From the NCBI GenBank assembly GCA_014799665.1, contig JAAVHP010000027.1, forward strand, positions 1 through 64,000: a stretch of 64,000 bases of DNA. The letters are read 5' to 3'. The number at the start of each line of letters is the position of its first letter. Position 1 is the first letter of the stretch. The notes beneath the pieces were generated by a model. It saw only the letters and a list, made by a program, of their open reading frames with translations, was not told the DNA's origin and did not search any database. The position numbers and the translations under genes are program-made. Positions 49,069 through 57,055 of the stretch are shown here, in pieces. Origin of the DNA: Clostridiales bacterium (GTDB lineage: Bacteria; Bacillota; Clostridia; Christensenellales; Pumilibacteraceae).

Positions 49069-50834
49069 AGCTTTTCCAGCTCGTCGAGCGCGGAGTTGAA
49101 GAACGCGAACGCGTCGTCGTACGGCTTTTCGGTCGCAAGATCGACTTCGGCGTCACACAGGATCTCGTAAGGCGATTTGTGTCCGCCCGCAGACAAGAAC
49201 TTGGTTTTGTAGATATCCACGTATTCGGGACGAGCAAGCACGTTGTGCGCGACGCTCGTCGCCGCCGTCATGCCCGTCGAGTATTTGTAAACGTAGAACG
49301 CCTTGTAGAAGTGCGGGATACGCGCCCACTCGTAAGCGATACGGTCGTCGGATACAACGTCCTTGCCGTAATACTTTTTGTTAAGATCGAGATACGTTTC
49401 GCAGAGCGCGTCGACGGTGAGCGGCTTGCCTTCCAGATCCATCTTGTGCGCTTTGTACTCGAACTCGGCGAACATTGCCTGACGGAACAACGTCGTGCGG
49501 AAGCGGTTAAGCCGTAGGCTCAACAAATACTTCTTGATATTGTCGTCCTTAACGTTTTTCATGAGGTAGTCGTCGAGCAGGGTCTCGTTACTGATCGACG
49601 CGACCTCGGCGACGAATATCTGGTAGTTCCATTTGGAGTACGGCTGATTCTTCTGCGAATAGTAGGAGTGCAGGCAGTGCCCGAGCTCGTGCGCGAGCGT
49701 AAATATGTCCTCGGTCGTCGGCGCGTAGTTGAGGAGCACGTACGGGTGCGCGCAGTACGCCGACCAGCTGTACGCGCCGCCGCGCTTGCCGTCGCATTGC
49801 ATAACATCTATCCAGCCCTCGGTCATCGCTTTGTTCAAAAGCCCGACGTACTCGTCGCCCATGGGCGCGAGCGCGGCCTTAACGATCTCGCACGCCTGCT
49901 CGTAGCTAAGCTTCATTTCGGCGTTACTTACGATAGGCGTGTACAGATCGTACATATGCTGTTCGTCCACGCCCAAAAGCTTCTTGCGCAGCGCGATATA
50001 CCTATGCAGCGGCGCGAAGTTTTTGTTGACCGCCGCAATAAGATTTTCGTAAACGCTCGTCGGCACGTTGTCGCCGAACAGCGATTGTTCGAGACAATCG
50101 TTGAACCCGCGCGCGCGGGCTACGAAGTTATCCGCCTTGACGTTGCCCGCGTAGTTGGCGGCGATAGTGTTAATATTAGCGATATAGCCGTCGTAAAGGT
50201 TATCGAACGCCTGCTTGCGCACTTCCCTGTCGGGGTCTGCCAAAAGCTCGCCGTAGCTGCCGTTGGTTAGCTCGATCTTCTTTTTGCCGCGCTTGACGGG
50301 CGCGAACTTCATATCCACGTCGAACATCATGTGCGCCACGCGGTACGGAGTGTCGAGCGCTTCGGCGGCGAGCGCTAAAAGCTTTTCTTCCTTATCGGAT
50401 AGGATATGCTCGTTCTGCCGCACGATCTCTTTAAGGCTGAAATCGAACTCGGCGAACGCTGCGTCCTTGATATACCCATCGAGCACTGACTTGTCGAGCG
50501 CGCTGAGTTCGCTGACTATGAACGACGTAGCCGCGGCGGTTTTGCCGGCGAGCATATCGGTACGCGCAGCGAGCGCGACCGCCTCGTTATTGGTCGCGTC
50601 CTCGTCCTTGTACATATGCGAGTACACGTAGATGAGTTCGAGCTTGTCGCCAATTTCCGCTTCCAGCTTTAAGCACGCAAGCGCGTCGGCTTTGTTCCCG
50701 AGCTTGCCCTTGTATCCCTCGATAACGGAGAGCGAGTTCTCTATCTCGGCGAACAGCTTTTCGAACTTGTCCGCACTGTCGACCATTGCGGACAGATCCC
50801 ACTTATATTTGTTTTGGATTTCGTTGCGTTTCAT
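49059..50834 (-). CDS. pepF: Oligoendopeptidase F
   Basis: M3-family zinc metallopeptidase of 591 residues that cleaves oligopeptides in the cytosol. The HEXXH motif appears as LAHELGHCLHSYYS, with the third ligand Glu in VASISNETLL. The N-terminal KYKWDLSAMVDS is typical of PepF. AGAGG precedes the ATG. The downstream lipoprotein gene overlaps its end. Confidence 0.94.
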   Translation of the reverse strand: MKRNEIQNKYKWDLSAMVDSADKFEKLFAEIENSLSVIEGYKGKLGNKADALACLKLEAEIGDKLELIYVYSHMYKDEDATNNEAVALAARTDMLAGKTAAATSFIVSELSALDKSVLDGYIKDAAFAEFDFSLKEIVRQNEHILSDKEEKLLALAAEALDTPYRVAHMMFDVDMKFAPVKRGKKKIELTNGSYGELLADPDREVRKQAFDNLYDGYIANINTIAANYAGNVKADNFVARARGFNDCLEQSLFGDNVPTSVYENLIAAVNKNFAPLHRYIALRKKLLGVDEQHMYDLYTPIVSNAEMKLSYEQACEIVKAALAPMGDEYVGLLNKAMTEGWIDVMQCDGKRGGAYSWSAYCAHPYVLLNYAPTTEDIFTLAHELGHCLHSYYSQKNQPYSKWNYQIFVAEVASISNETLLDDYLMKNVKDDNIKKYLLSLRLNRFRTTLFRQAMFAEFEYKAHKMDLEGKPLTVDALCETYLDLNKKYYGKDVVSDDRIAYEWARIPHFYKAFYVYKYSTGMTAATSVAHNVLARPEYVDIYKTKFLSAGGHKSPYEILCDAEVDLATEKPYDDAFAFFNSALDELEKLCK

Positions 50835-50852
50835 ATAAACCTCTTTTTATTA

Positions 50853-52205
50853 CTAATTCTTATTTGCGTGTATGGGCGGTGGAATAACGCCGCCGCGGTC
50901 TATGAACTTTTGCGGATCACCCGCATTGACCTTCATAATAGGCGCGGTGCCGAACAGCCCGCCGAAGTCAACTTCGTCGCCCACCGTCTTACCGTAAACG
51001 GGTATTACGCGCACGGCGGTGGTCTTGTTGTTTATCATGCCGATAGCGCATTCGTCGGCTATCATCGCCGAGATCTGCGCCGCCGTCGTGTCGCCTGGTA
51101 CGGCGATCATGTCCAGCCCGACCGAGCACACCGCGGTCATCGCTTCGAGCTTTTCGAGCGTGAGCGCGCCGCTACGTGCCGCCTCGATCATGCCCGCGTC
51201 CTCGGATACGGGAATGAACGCGCCGCTTAGCCCGCCTACTCGGCTCGCCGCCATCACGCCGCCCTTCTTGACCGCGTCGTTGAGTAGCGCCAAGCACGCA
51301 GTCGTGCCGCACGCGCCGACCGTAGAAAGTCCTATGCGTTCGAGTATGCGCGCGACCGAATCGCCCACTGCGGGCGTGGGCGCGAGCGACAGATCGACTA
51401 TGCCCTGTTTGAGCCCGAGCGCTTTTGCGGCTTCGCTGCCTATGAGCGCGCCCAGCCGCGTTATCTTGAACGCCGTGCGCTTGATGAGCTCGCACAGCTC
51501 GGTTATGTCGTAATCGGGATGCTTTTCTATCTCGTACTCGACAACGCCGGGGCCCGACACACCGACGTTGATAGAGCATTCGCCCTCGGTCAGTCCCGTG
51601 AACGCGCCCGCCATGAACGGGTTGTCGTCAACGGCGTTGCAGAACACCACCAGCTTGCCGCAACCGAACGAATTGATATCGCGCGTGCGGTACGCCAAGT
51701 CCTTGATTATCTCGCCGAGCTTTTTCACCGCGTCGAGGTTGATACCCGACTTGCTCGACGCGACGGCTACCGACGAGCAAACTATATCGGTGACGGACAA
51801 CGCTTCGGCTATGCTGTCCAAAAACGCGTTCTCCGCTTTTGTCGCGCCCTTTTGCACGAGCGCCGAGTACCCGCCGACAAAGTCCACGCCGAGCGCTTTG
51901 CCCGCGCGGTCGAGCGCACGCGCCAAAGCCACGTATTCGCCGCACGCCGCGCCGATTATCGATATGGGCGTTACGGCAATGCGCTTGTTCACTATCTTAA
52001 CGCCGTACCGCGCGGCAAGGCTGTCGCAAACGGGCACGAGAGATCTACAAGTGCACACGATCTTGTCGTATACCTTTTTAGCACACTTATCGGCGTTCGC
52101 GTCGATACAGTCCAACAGCGAAAGCGACGCCGTGACCGTTCTAACGTCCAAATGCCGATTATCCAGCATATCTATGGTTTCTAAAATTTCGTTTTCGGTA
52201 AACAT
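50853..52205 (-). CDS. UPF0210 (DUF711) family protein
   Basis: 450 residues, the standard length of this family, which is related in fold to pyruvate formate-lyase but lacks a known activity. Recognisable parts are CSSVAVASSKSGINLDAV and DLSLAPTPAVGDSVA. In many Bacillota it is paired with the small ACT-domain protein encoded just upstream (52429-52698), as here. Between the two genes lies an enlarged type 1 element. No ribosome binding site is obvious. Confidence 0.88.
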   Translation of the reverse strand: MFTENEILETIDMLDNRHLDVRTVTASLSLLDCIDANADKCAKKVYDKIVCTCRSLVPVCDSLAARYGVKIVNKRIAVTPISIIGAACGEYVALARALDRAGKALGVDFVGGYSALVQKGATKAENAFLDSIAEALSVTDIVCSSVAVASSKSGINLDAVKKLGEIIKDLAYRTRDINSFGCGKLVVFCNAVDDNPFMAGAFTGLTEGECSINVGVSGPGVVEYEIEKHPDYDITELCELIKRTAFKITRLGALIGSEAAKALGLKQGIVDLSLAPTPAVGDSVARILERIGLSTVGACGTTACLALLNDAVKKGGVMAASRVGGLSGAFIPVSEDAGMIEAARSGALTLEKLEAMTAVCSVGLDMIAVPGDTTAAQISAMIADECAIGMINNKTTAVRVIPVYGKTVGDEVDFGGLFGTAPIMKVNAGDPQKFIDRGGVIPPPIHANKN

Positions 52206-52236
52206 AGTTTTTCAGAGAAAAGTTTATGAGTCAAGC

Positions 52237-52433
52237 TTTGACTGCGTAGGCGCGGCGCAGACGGACAAGCAGCCAAATGCTGCGCGACGCTTTGCTTGCG
52301 TTCTCACTTATTTATTGTGAGAAGATTGCAACAATTCAGCCTGTGGCCGCGACGAAGGGAGTGTAGACCCACCTACATGACCGAGGCGGCGCGCCGAACG
52401 TAGTTCGTATCCGCCGATGCATACGCGGTCAAA
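52237..52433 (+). repeat. Type 1 stop-anchored hairpin element, copy E (ACT gene 3' end)
   Basis: Outer arms TTTGACTGCGTA (52237-52248) and TACGCGGTCAAA (52422-52433) pair with one T-G wobble; the ACT gene stop (52429-52431) is inside. At 197 bases this is the longest copy, with about 75 extra bases carrying a TCTCAC/GTGAGA hairpin. The core hairpin reads TGTAG...CTACA rather than TGTAC...GTACA. Confidence 0.75.
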
Positions 52434-52698
52434 TTCTGTGCATGGCATTGAAAAGCTCATCGTTCTGCACGTGCACGACGACGCCGAGGTGTTCGACCGC
52501 TTTTTGCAGGTCCTCGCCGAGCTTGTCCAACGCGACGGCGGACGCGCCCGTTTCGACGACCATGATCATGACGAAGTTATGCTGCATAATCGTCTGCGAA
52601 ATATCTTCAATATTAATATCGCGCTCGGCAAGCGCCGTCGCCACCGCCGCGGTAATGCCCGTGCGGTCTTTTCCTACTACCGATACTACTGCTTTCAT
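52429..52698 (-). CDS. ACT domain protein (UPF0237)
   Basis: 89 residues, a single ACT domain (KAVVSVVGKDRTGITAAVATALAE), of the type usually paired with UPF0210 proteins; probably a small-molecule-binding regulator. The gene has a predicted leaderless mRNA: TATAAT ends six bases before ATG and there is no ribosome binding site. The stop codon lies in the stem of a type 1 element, which separates it from its UPF0210 partner. Confidence 0.9.
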   Translation of the reverse strand: MKAVVSVVGKDRTGITAAVATALAERDINIEDISQTIMQHNFVMIMVVETGASAVALDKLGEDLQKAVEHLGVVVHVQNDELFNAMHRI

Positions 52699-52704
52699 GA
52701 TAAG

Positions 52705-52733
52705 ATTATATCATACCGAGCGAATAAAGGCAA
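52705..52733 (-). promoter_or_regulatory. Promoter of the ACT-domain gene, predicted leaderless
   Basis: On the minus strand TTGCCT (52733-52728), 17-base spacer, TATAAT (52710-52705), then CTTATC and ATG 52698. Confidence 0.7.
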
Positions 52734-52837
52734 GGAATAATTAGAAATTGTGAATTAGGAATTAGTAATGATTGACCCCTACGGGGTGTTTTAATTAAAT
52801 TTATCCTCTTTAATTCCTAACTACTAATTTCTAATTC

Positions 52838-53812
52838 CTAATTCTGCCAAAGCACCTGCTCCCCGTGGACTATCGGGTACCTGAACAGCGAAGTGCCTTC
52901 GAGATTGACCTTGTTCATATCGACAGCGGAAATGCGGCGGTTGTCGTAGCTGGTGTAGTAGAACACGCCCTTATCCACGTTACAGCACGAGGTGTAGATC
53001 GTCGTTTCGTAATGACCGTTGTCCATAAGACAGCTGCCGAGCGTTTGCTCGACCGAGCCGAGGATATGGAAGAACTGACTAAGGCTCGCATTGCAATCGC
53101 CGCACGCGGGCGAGTTAAGACAAGTGAACGCCGCGCGCACGAACCGCGACTGGCTAGAAAGATCGCCCGGCAAGCCCATTGCGCCCATGCCGCGGCTGTA
53201 AGTATTGAGTTTGAGCTTATCGCAAAAATTGTTCTTAGGCGGTCGCGGCGACAGCGCCATGTAGTTGTTCAGCGCGAATAGCTGTTCGGGGAAGGGCGGG
53301 TTATTTGTGAGCACGCCCACGGGATTGTCGTAAACGTTGAGCCCGCTCGCCGTGCTCTCCACGACTATGCAGTCGCTCTTGTCGGCGATCATCCAATGCA
53401 GCTCGGCGCACGGGAAAACGTCGGAAAACGGCACGGGCGTGATGTTCACCTTTTTGAGCGCGCGCCGCACCTCGGCAACCGAAGCAAACTTAGCGAGTAA
53501 CCACGGCACGAACTCGTACTGCGCAACGTTGATCTTATCGGGACAGGCTTCGTGATAAACGGCGTTGCCGACGAAGTTAAGCCCCGCTATCGCGAGCCCT
53601 TTCTCGTTGAACGCGTCGTAGTACAGCGGAAAGTTATCCGCGACAGTCGCAATGCCCAAAAACGCATAGTGCGCAGACAGCGTTTCGCCCGTCGTGAAGT
53701 CGAGCCTGCGGCGGCGCGGCGTGATAACGACTTCCTCGCCGTACCCGCAATCGTTGTCGAGCGTGCGCCCGAAATAGAAATCACCCGAAATATACTTAGC
53801 GGCAGTGCACAT
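52838..53812 (-). CDS. Choloylglycine hydrolase family protein, bile salt hydrolase type
   Basis: 324 residues, the usual length. N-terminal nucleophile hydrolase: Met1 is removed to expose Cys2. Arg and Asp in FGRTLDND, Asn in GVLTNNPPF and Arg in SSQSRFVRAAF complete the active site. The segment AIAGLNF has Asn where penicillin V acylases have Tyr, favouring bile salt deconjugation. Typical of gut bacteria. AAAGGGG precedes the ATG. Monocistronic between a repeat region and a divergent M18 gene. Confidence 0.88.
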   Translation of the reverse strand: MCTAAKYISGDFYFGRTLDNDCGYGEEVVITPRRRRLDFTTGETLSAHYAFLGIATVADNFPLYYDAFNEKGLAIAGLNFVGNAVYHEACPDKINVAQYEFVPWLLAKFASVAEVRRALKKVNITPVPFSDVFPCAELHWMIADKSDCIVVESTASGLNVYDNPVGVLTNNPPFPEQLFALNNYMALSPRPPKNNFCDKLKLNTYSRGMGAMGLPGDLSSQSRFVRAAFTCLNSPACGDCNASLSQFFHILGSVEQTLGSCLMDNGHYETTIYTSCCNVDKGVFYYTSYDNRRISAVDMNKVNLEGTSLFRYPIVHGEQVLWQN

Positions 53813-53974
53813 ATAATACCCCTTTCATTTTATATCACATATATTATATGTGAAGCGCACCGCTTCCGCAAGTCGTTTATGTCAAAAATTTTCACCTATA
53901 ATAGTTCGCAACCGCTAATTTGATTGCTTTTTGGCGAAAAAAGTAATATAATATACGGCAAGAGGTAAATAAAT

Positions 53975-55336
53975 ATGGATATCACGTACAAACGCAAGAA
54001 CATTTACGCCGACTGCGACAAAGCCGAGCTTAAACGCATTTTCGACTACTGCGAAGGCTATAAAGCTTATCTCGACGCAGCCAAGACCGAGCGCGAAGCG
54101 GTTTCGACCACTATCGCCATGGCGGAAAAGAACGGCTACAAACCGTACACGCTTGGCGACAAGATCAATAAGGGCGACAAGCTCTATTACAACAACCGCG
54201 GCAAGGCGCTGTTCCTGCTCCGCGCTGGCAAAGCGGATATCGCCAAGAACGGCGTGCGCATACTCGTCGCGCATATCGACAGCCCCAGGCTCGACCTTAA
54301 ACAAGTCCCGCTGTTCGAGAAAGCGGATATCGCATACCTTAAAACGCACTACTACGGCGGCATTAAGAAATATCACTGGCTGACGATCCCGCTCGCACTC
54401 CACGGCGTGGTCATGCTCAAAAACGGCAAGAAGGTCGAAATCGCTATCGGCGAGAACGACACCGATCCCGTGTTCTATATCACCGACCTGCTTCCCCACC
54501 TCTCGCACAAGAACGACGAGAAGTCGGTGAGCGAAGCGTTCCAAGCCGAAAACCTTAATCTTATCGTCGGCGGTATTCCCGCAAGCGGCGAAACCGAGAA
54601 CGCCATAAAGAAAGGCGTGCTTAATATTCTCAACGAGAAATACGGCATTGTCGAGGAAGACTTTTTGAGCGCCGAGCTCGAAGCCGTTCCCGCCGCCAAA
54701 GCGAAGGACGTCGGGCTCGATCGCGCGTATATCGGCGCTTACGGTCACGACGACAGCGTTTGCGCCTACCCCGAAATTACCGCAACGCTCGAAACCGAAA
54801 CCGACCAAACGGTACTTACTATACTCGCCGACAAGGAAGAAATCGGCTCCGAGGGCAACACGGGTATGCAATGCGTGCTTATCGACGACCTACTCAACGA
54901 GATCGCCAAAAGCTACGGAGTGAACGCGGCATTGCTCCGTTCCAAATCTATGTGCCTTTCGGCGGACGTTACCGCGGGCTACGATCCCACCTTCCAGAAC
55001 GCGTTCGAGGACAATAACGTAGGACACGTCAGCCACGGCGTAACGATGAACAAGTTCACGGGCGCGCGCGGCAAGTCCGGCTCGAACGACGCTTCGGCGG
55101 AATATATCGGCTACCTTCGCACCGTGTTCGAAAAAGCGGGCGTTGTATGGCAGACCGGTGAGCTCGGCAGAGTCGATCTCGGCGGTGGCGGCACGGTAGC
55201 TAAGTATATCGCCAAAAACAATATCGACACCGTCGATATGGGCGTTCCCGTACTCAGTATGCACGCCCCCAACGAGCTCGTAAGCAAAGCCGATATCTAC
55301 TCGGCGCACAAGGCGTTCGCGGCGTTCATTAAATAA
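53975..55336 (+). CDS. M18 family aminopeptidase
   Basis: 453 residues. Zinc aminopeptidase with a preference, in the family, for acidic or neutral N-termini. Metal and catalytic motifs: AHIDSPRLDL, DKEEIGSEGNTG and SMHAPNELVS, and CLSADVTAGYDPT. AAGAGG precedes ATG 53975. Stands alone with a terminator after it. Together with PepV and PepF it gives a broad peptide-use set. Confidence 0.92.
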   Translation: MDITYKRKNIYADCDKAELKRIFDYCEGYKAYLDAAKTEREAVSTTIAMAEKNGYKPYTLGDKINKGDKLYYNNRGKALFLLRAGKADIAKNGVRILVAHIDSPRLDLKQVPLFEKADIAYLKTHYYGGIKKYHWLTIPLALHGVVMLKNGKKVEIAIGENDTDPVFYITDLLPHLSHKNDEKSVSEAFQAENLNLIVGGIPASGETENAIKKGVLNILNEKYGIVEEDFLSAELEAVPAAKAKDVGLDRAYIGAYGHDDSVCAYPEITATLETETDQTVLTILADKEEIGSEGNTGMQCVLIDDLLNEIAKSYGVNAALLRSKSMCLSADVTAGYDPTFQNAFEDNNVGHVSHGVTMNKFTGARGKSGSNDASAEYIGYLRTVFEKAGVVWQTGELGRVDLGGGGTVAKYIAKNNIDTVDMGVPVLSMHAPNELVSKADIYSAHKAFAAFIK

Positions 55337-55351
55337 TTAAAAGTAGCAATT

Positions 55352-55392
55352 CAAAAGCGGCTGTACCTAAAAACGATACAACCGCTTTTTTT
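55352..55392. terminator. Bidirectional terminator
   Basis: AAAAGCGGCTGTA pairs with TACAACCGCTTTT with T-tracts on both strands. It serves the M18 gene and the convergent small Cys-rich gene. Confidence 0.8.
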
Positions 55393-55406
55393 GTTATAGT
55401 TAAACT

Positions 55407-55649
55407 CTACAAATTAGTATCTGCTAAATATTCGCAAATCTTTTTTATATCTTCCTCTACTCTATCAAACCGAGGTGGCGACAAATCGACTTCGGTTTTT
55501 CTGCTTTTAAAATGCTCGCAACAGTCGTCAAGCTTAACCAATTTATCGTGGTAGGTACAATAATGCGTATACCTCCGCCAAAACGTATACCCCGCTTTTC
55601 GGTAAACACACTTACAAAAATTACAGTCTTTACACTTCTTCGTTTTCAC
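55407..55649 (-). CDS. Small Cys-rich protein, second of a pair
   Basis: 80 residues. CKDCNFCKC near the start, later CTYHDKL and DDCCEHF make a six- to eight-Cys pattern like small zinc proteins. It overlaps the end of the preceding gene by 20 bases and shares a loose Cys layout with it, so the two may be related by duplication. Function unknown; likely controlled by the nearby XRE protein. Confidence 0.65.
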   Translation of the reverse strand: MKTKKCKDCNFCKCVYRKAGYTFWRRYTHYCTYHDKLVKLDDCCEHFKSRKTEVDLSPPRFDRVEEDIKKICEYLADTNL

Positions 55650-55902
55650 GCCGCTCGTCCTCTATTATTTCGCGTATCGCCGATATATCCGTTAGCAAGT
55701 CATTCAAACAAAACTTGATCGCCCTGCTTATTCTTTTACAAGGTTTCCGCGGCTCGTACTTTTCACAGCTGTCATGAATATTAACAACTGCAACCTTTTT
55801 ACAGCACCAACCGACCTTTGTTTTATTAAACTGCTTTACTCCCCTCGTATAAAACCTTTCAAGATTTTTGCATCTATAACAGGGGTTATGTTCGTTCTCC
55901 AT
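55630..55902 (-). CDS. Small Cys-rich protein, first of a pair
   Basis: 90 residues. CYRCKNLERFYTRG, GWCCKK and DSCEKYEPR give a zinc-knuckle-like N-terminal half; the C-terminal half is a charged helix. Start at ATG 55902 behind GGAGAA. The promoter holds a CTACAA-TT-TTGTAG palindrome exactly between -35 and -10. Divergent from an XRE gene. Similar small Cys proteins sit beside XRE regulators in Clostridia; function unknown. Confidence 0.65.
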   Translation of the reverse strand: MENEHNPCYRCKNLERFYTRGVKQFNKTKVGWCCKKVAVVNIHDSCEKYEPRKPCKRISRAIKFCLNDLLTDISAIREIIEDERRENEEV

Positions 55903-55923
55903 GTTTTCTCCAAATCAAAATTT

Positions 55924-55999
55924 CTACAAAAATGTATAATTATATTATAATCTACAATTTTGTAGAAGTCAAGAAAAATCTACATATTTGTTGTAAAAT
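55924..55999. promoter_or_regulatory. Divergent promoter with CTACA palindromes
   Basis: Minus strand: TTGACT (55972-55967), 17 bases, TATAAT (55949-55944), with the palindrome CTACAATTTTGTAG (55952-55965) in the spacer. Partial copies CTACAAAAATGTA (55924-55936) and CTACATATTTGTTGTA (55980-55995) flank it, the latter just before a TAAAAT box of the XRE gene. Confidence 0.7.
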
Positions 56000-56016
56000 G
56001 CATATAGGTAAATATT

Positions 56017-56232
56017 ATGAAAAATTACGGTGAAGAACTCAAATACCAACGAAAACGGCGAAATAAAACGCTAATGCAAGTCGAAGCGGATACGGGAATA
56101 AGCAATTCCAATCTCAGCCGCTGGGAAAACGGCAAGGTTTTGCCAAATATAGATTTTTGTGTTATATTAGCCGATTACTACGGCATAACGCTTGATGAGC
56201 TTATCGGTAGAGATAAGCATAATAACGGATAA
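56017..56232 (+). CDS. XRE-family repressor
   Basis: 71 residues, one HTH domain (MQVEADTGISNSNLSRWENGK) with the C-terminal ADYYGITLDELIGRD tail. It is a paralogue of the repressor at 22880-23086 but faces different operator sequences (CTACA versus GCACA), which fits their different recognition helices. AGG lies before the ATG. Likely represses itself and the Cys-rich pair. Confidence 0.87.
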   Translation: MKNYGEELKYQRKRRNKTLMQVEADTGISNSNLSRWENGKVLPNIDFCVILADYYGITLDELIGRDKHNNG

Positions 56233-56241
56233 ATTAAGAAT

Positions 56242-56291
56242 GCCCTCATCCACCGCAAGCGGTCCCCCTTCCCCATTTGGGGAAGGGGGAG
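56242..56291 (+). repeat. GC-rich palindromic repeat (type 4)
   Basis: CCTCATCCACCGC-AA-GCGGT followed by CTTCCCC-ATTT-GGGGAAG. Best-preserved copy of this family in the window. Confidence 0.75.
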
Positions 56292-56325
56292 TTCGTCAGA
56301 CTTTTTCACATTTTTCAATCAAACA

Positions 56326-56364
56326 AAAAGCCGTATCAAGAGTAAAAGCTTGATACGGCTTTAT
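56326..56364. terminator. Bidirectional terminator
   Basis: AAAGCCGTATCAAG and CTTGATACGGCTTT form a 14-bp stem with an 8-base loop. Confidence 0.85.
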
Positions 56365-56385
56365 TCATATTCGCTTAAAGTTTTC

Positions 56386-56520
56386 TTTGCTTCTTCCTTG
56401 TTCACAAGAAAGAAGACACGAAACAAAAAAGCAACGCCGATCATAACGATAGACGTTGCTTTCTTTACTTAGCATTAAACGTAAAAGTTTCTTGCCTACT
56501 TCTTTTCAAAGAAGTAGGGA
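56386..56520 (-). terminator. Terminator after rplQ with flanking hairpin repeats
   Basis: AAAGCAACG pairs with CGTTGCTTT (56427-56463) and ends the ribosomal operon on the minus strand. On either side are the recurrent hairpins TTCTTCCTTGT/ACAAGAAAGAA (56386-56424) and CCTACTTCTTT/AAAGAAGTAGG (56478-56518). Confidence 0.75.
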
Positions 56521-56524
56521 AAAA

Positions 56525-57034
56525 TTACACTAACTCGATAAGCGCTTCTTCGGCAGCGTCGCCGCGGCGCGCGCCGAGTTTAAGCACGCGGGTATAGCCG
56601 CCGCTGCTGTTGGTATCGATATTCCGCTGCGAATAGCGGATAGCGTACACGTTGAAGATCTTCTCGATCAGCGGGTGCTGAACGTCCTTAGTGCGCTCAC
56701 GGAACGCCGCTTTGGTCTCGCCGGGCTTCTGCGTTTCGGGCGGATCGTAGACCATAGCCATGATCTTACGACGCGCGGCGAGCCGCTTTTCGCCGTCGAG
56801 AATGGTCTCGACCTCGATCTTCTTGCCCTTCTTATCGACCGAAGTCTTGACTTCTTTCTTGACGTCAAGCACGGTATCGACAGCGAGCTGAATGATTTTA
56901 TCCGCAAGGCGCGAGACCTCTTTGGCACGCGCGTAGGTCGTAGTAATCTTCTCGTTCCACAACAGTGCGGTTACCTGATTGCGCAAAAGCGCGTTGCGTC
57001 TGTCGGTGGGGAGGGAAAGTTTTCTCTGTTCCAT
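56525..57034 (-). CDS. rplQ: 50S ribosomal protein L17
   Basis: 169 residues, about 45-50 longer than most bacterial L17. The N-terminal RRNALLRNQVTALLWNEKI and C-terminal GGYTRVLKLGARRGDAAEEALIELV are typical. The extra residues lie in the middle (about 55-110, with VDKKGKKIEVETILDGEKR and PETQKPGETKAAF). AGGAGA precedes the ATG. Last gene of the alpha operon after rpoA. Confidence 0.94.
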   Translation of the reverse strand: MEQRKLSLPTDRRNALLRNQVTALLWNEKITTTYARAKEVSRLADKIIQLAVDTVLDVKKEVKTSVDKKGKKIEVETILDGEKRLAARRKIMAMVYDPPETQKPGETKAAFRERTKDVQHPLIEKIFNVYAIRYSQRNIDTNSSGGYTRVLKLGARRGDAAEEALIELV

Positions 57035-57055
57035 AATTGTTACGTTTCTCCTATA

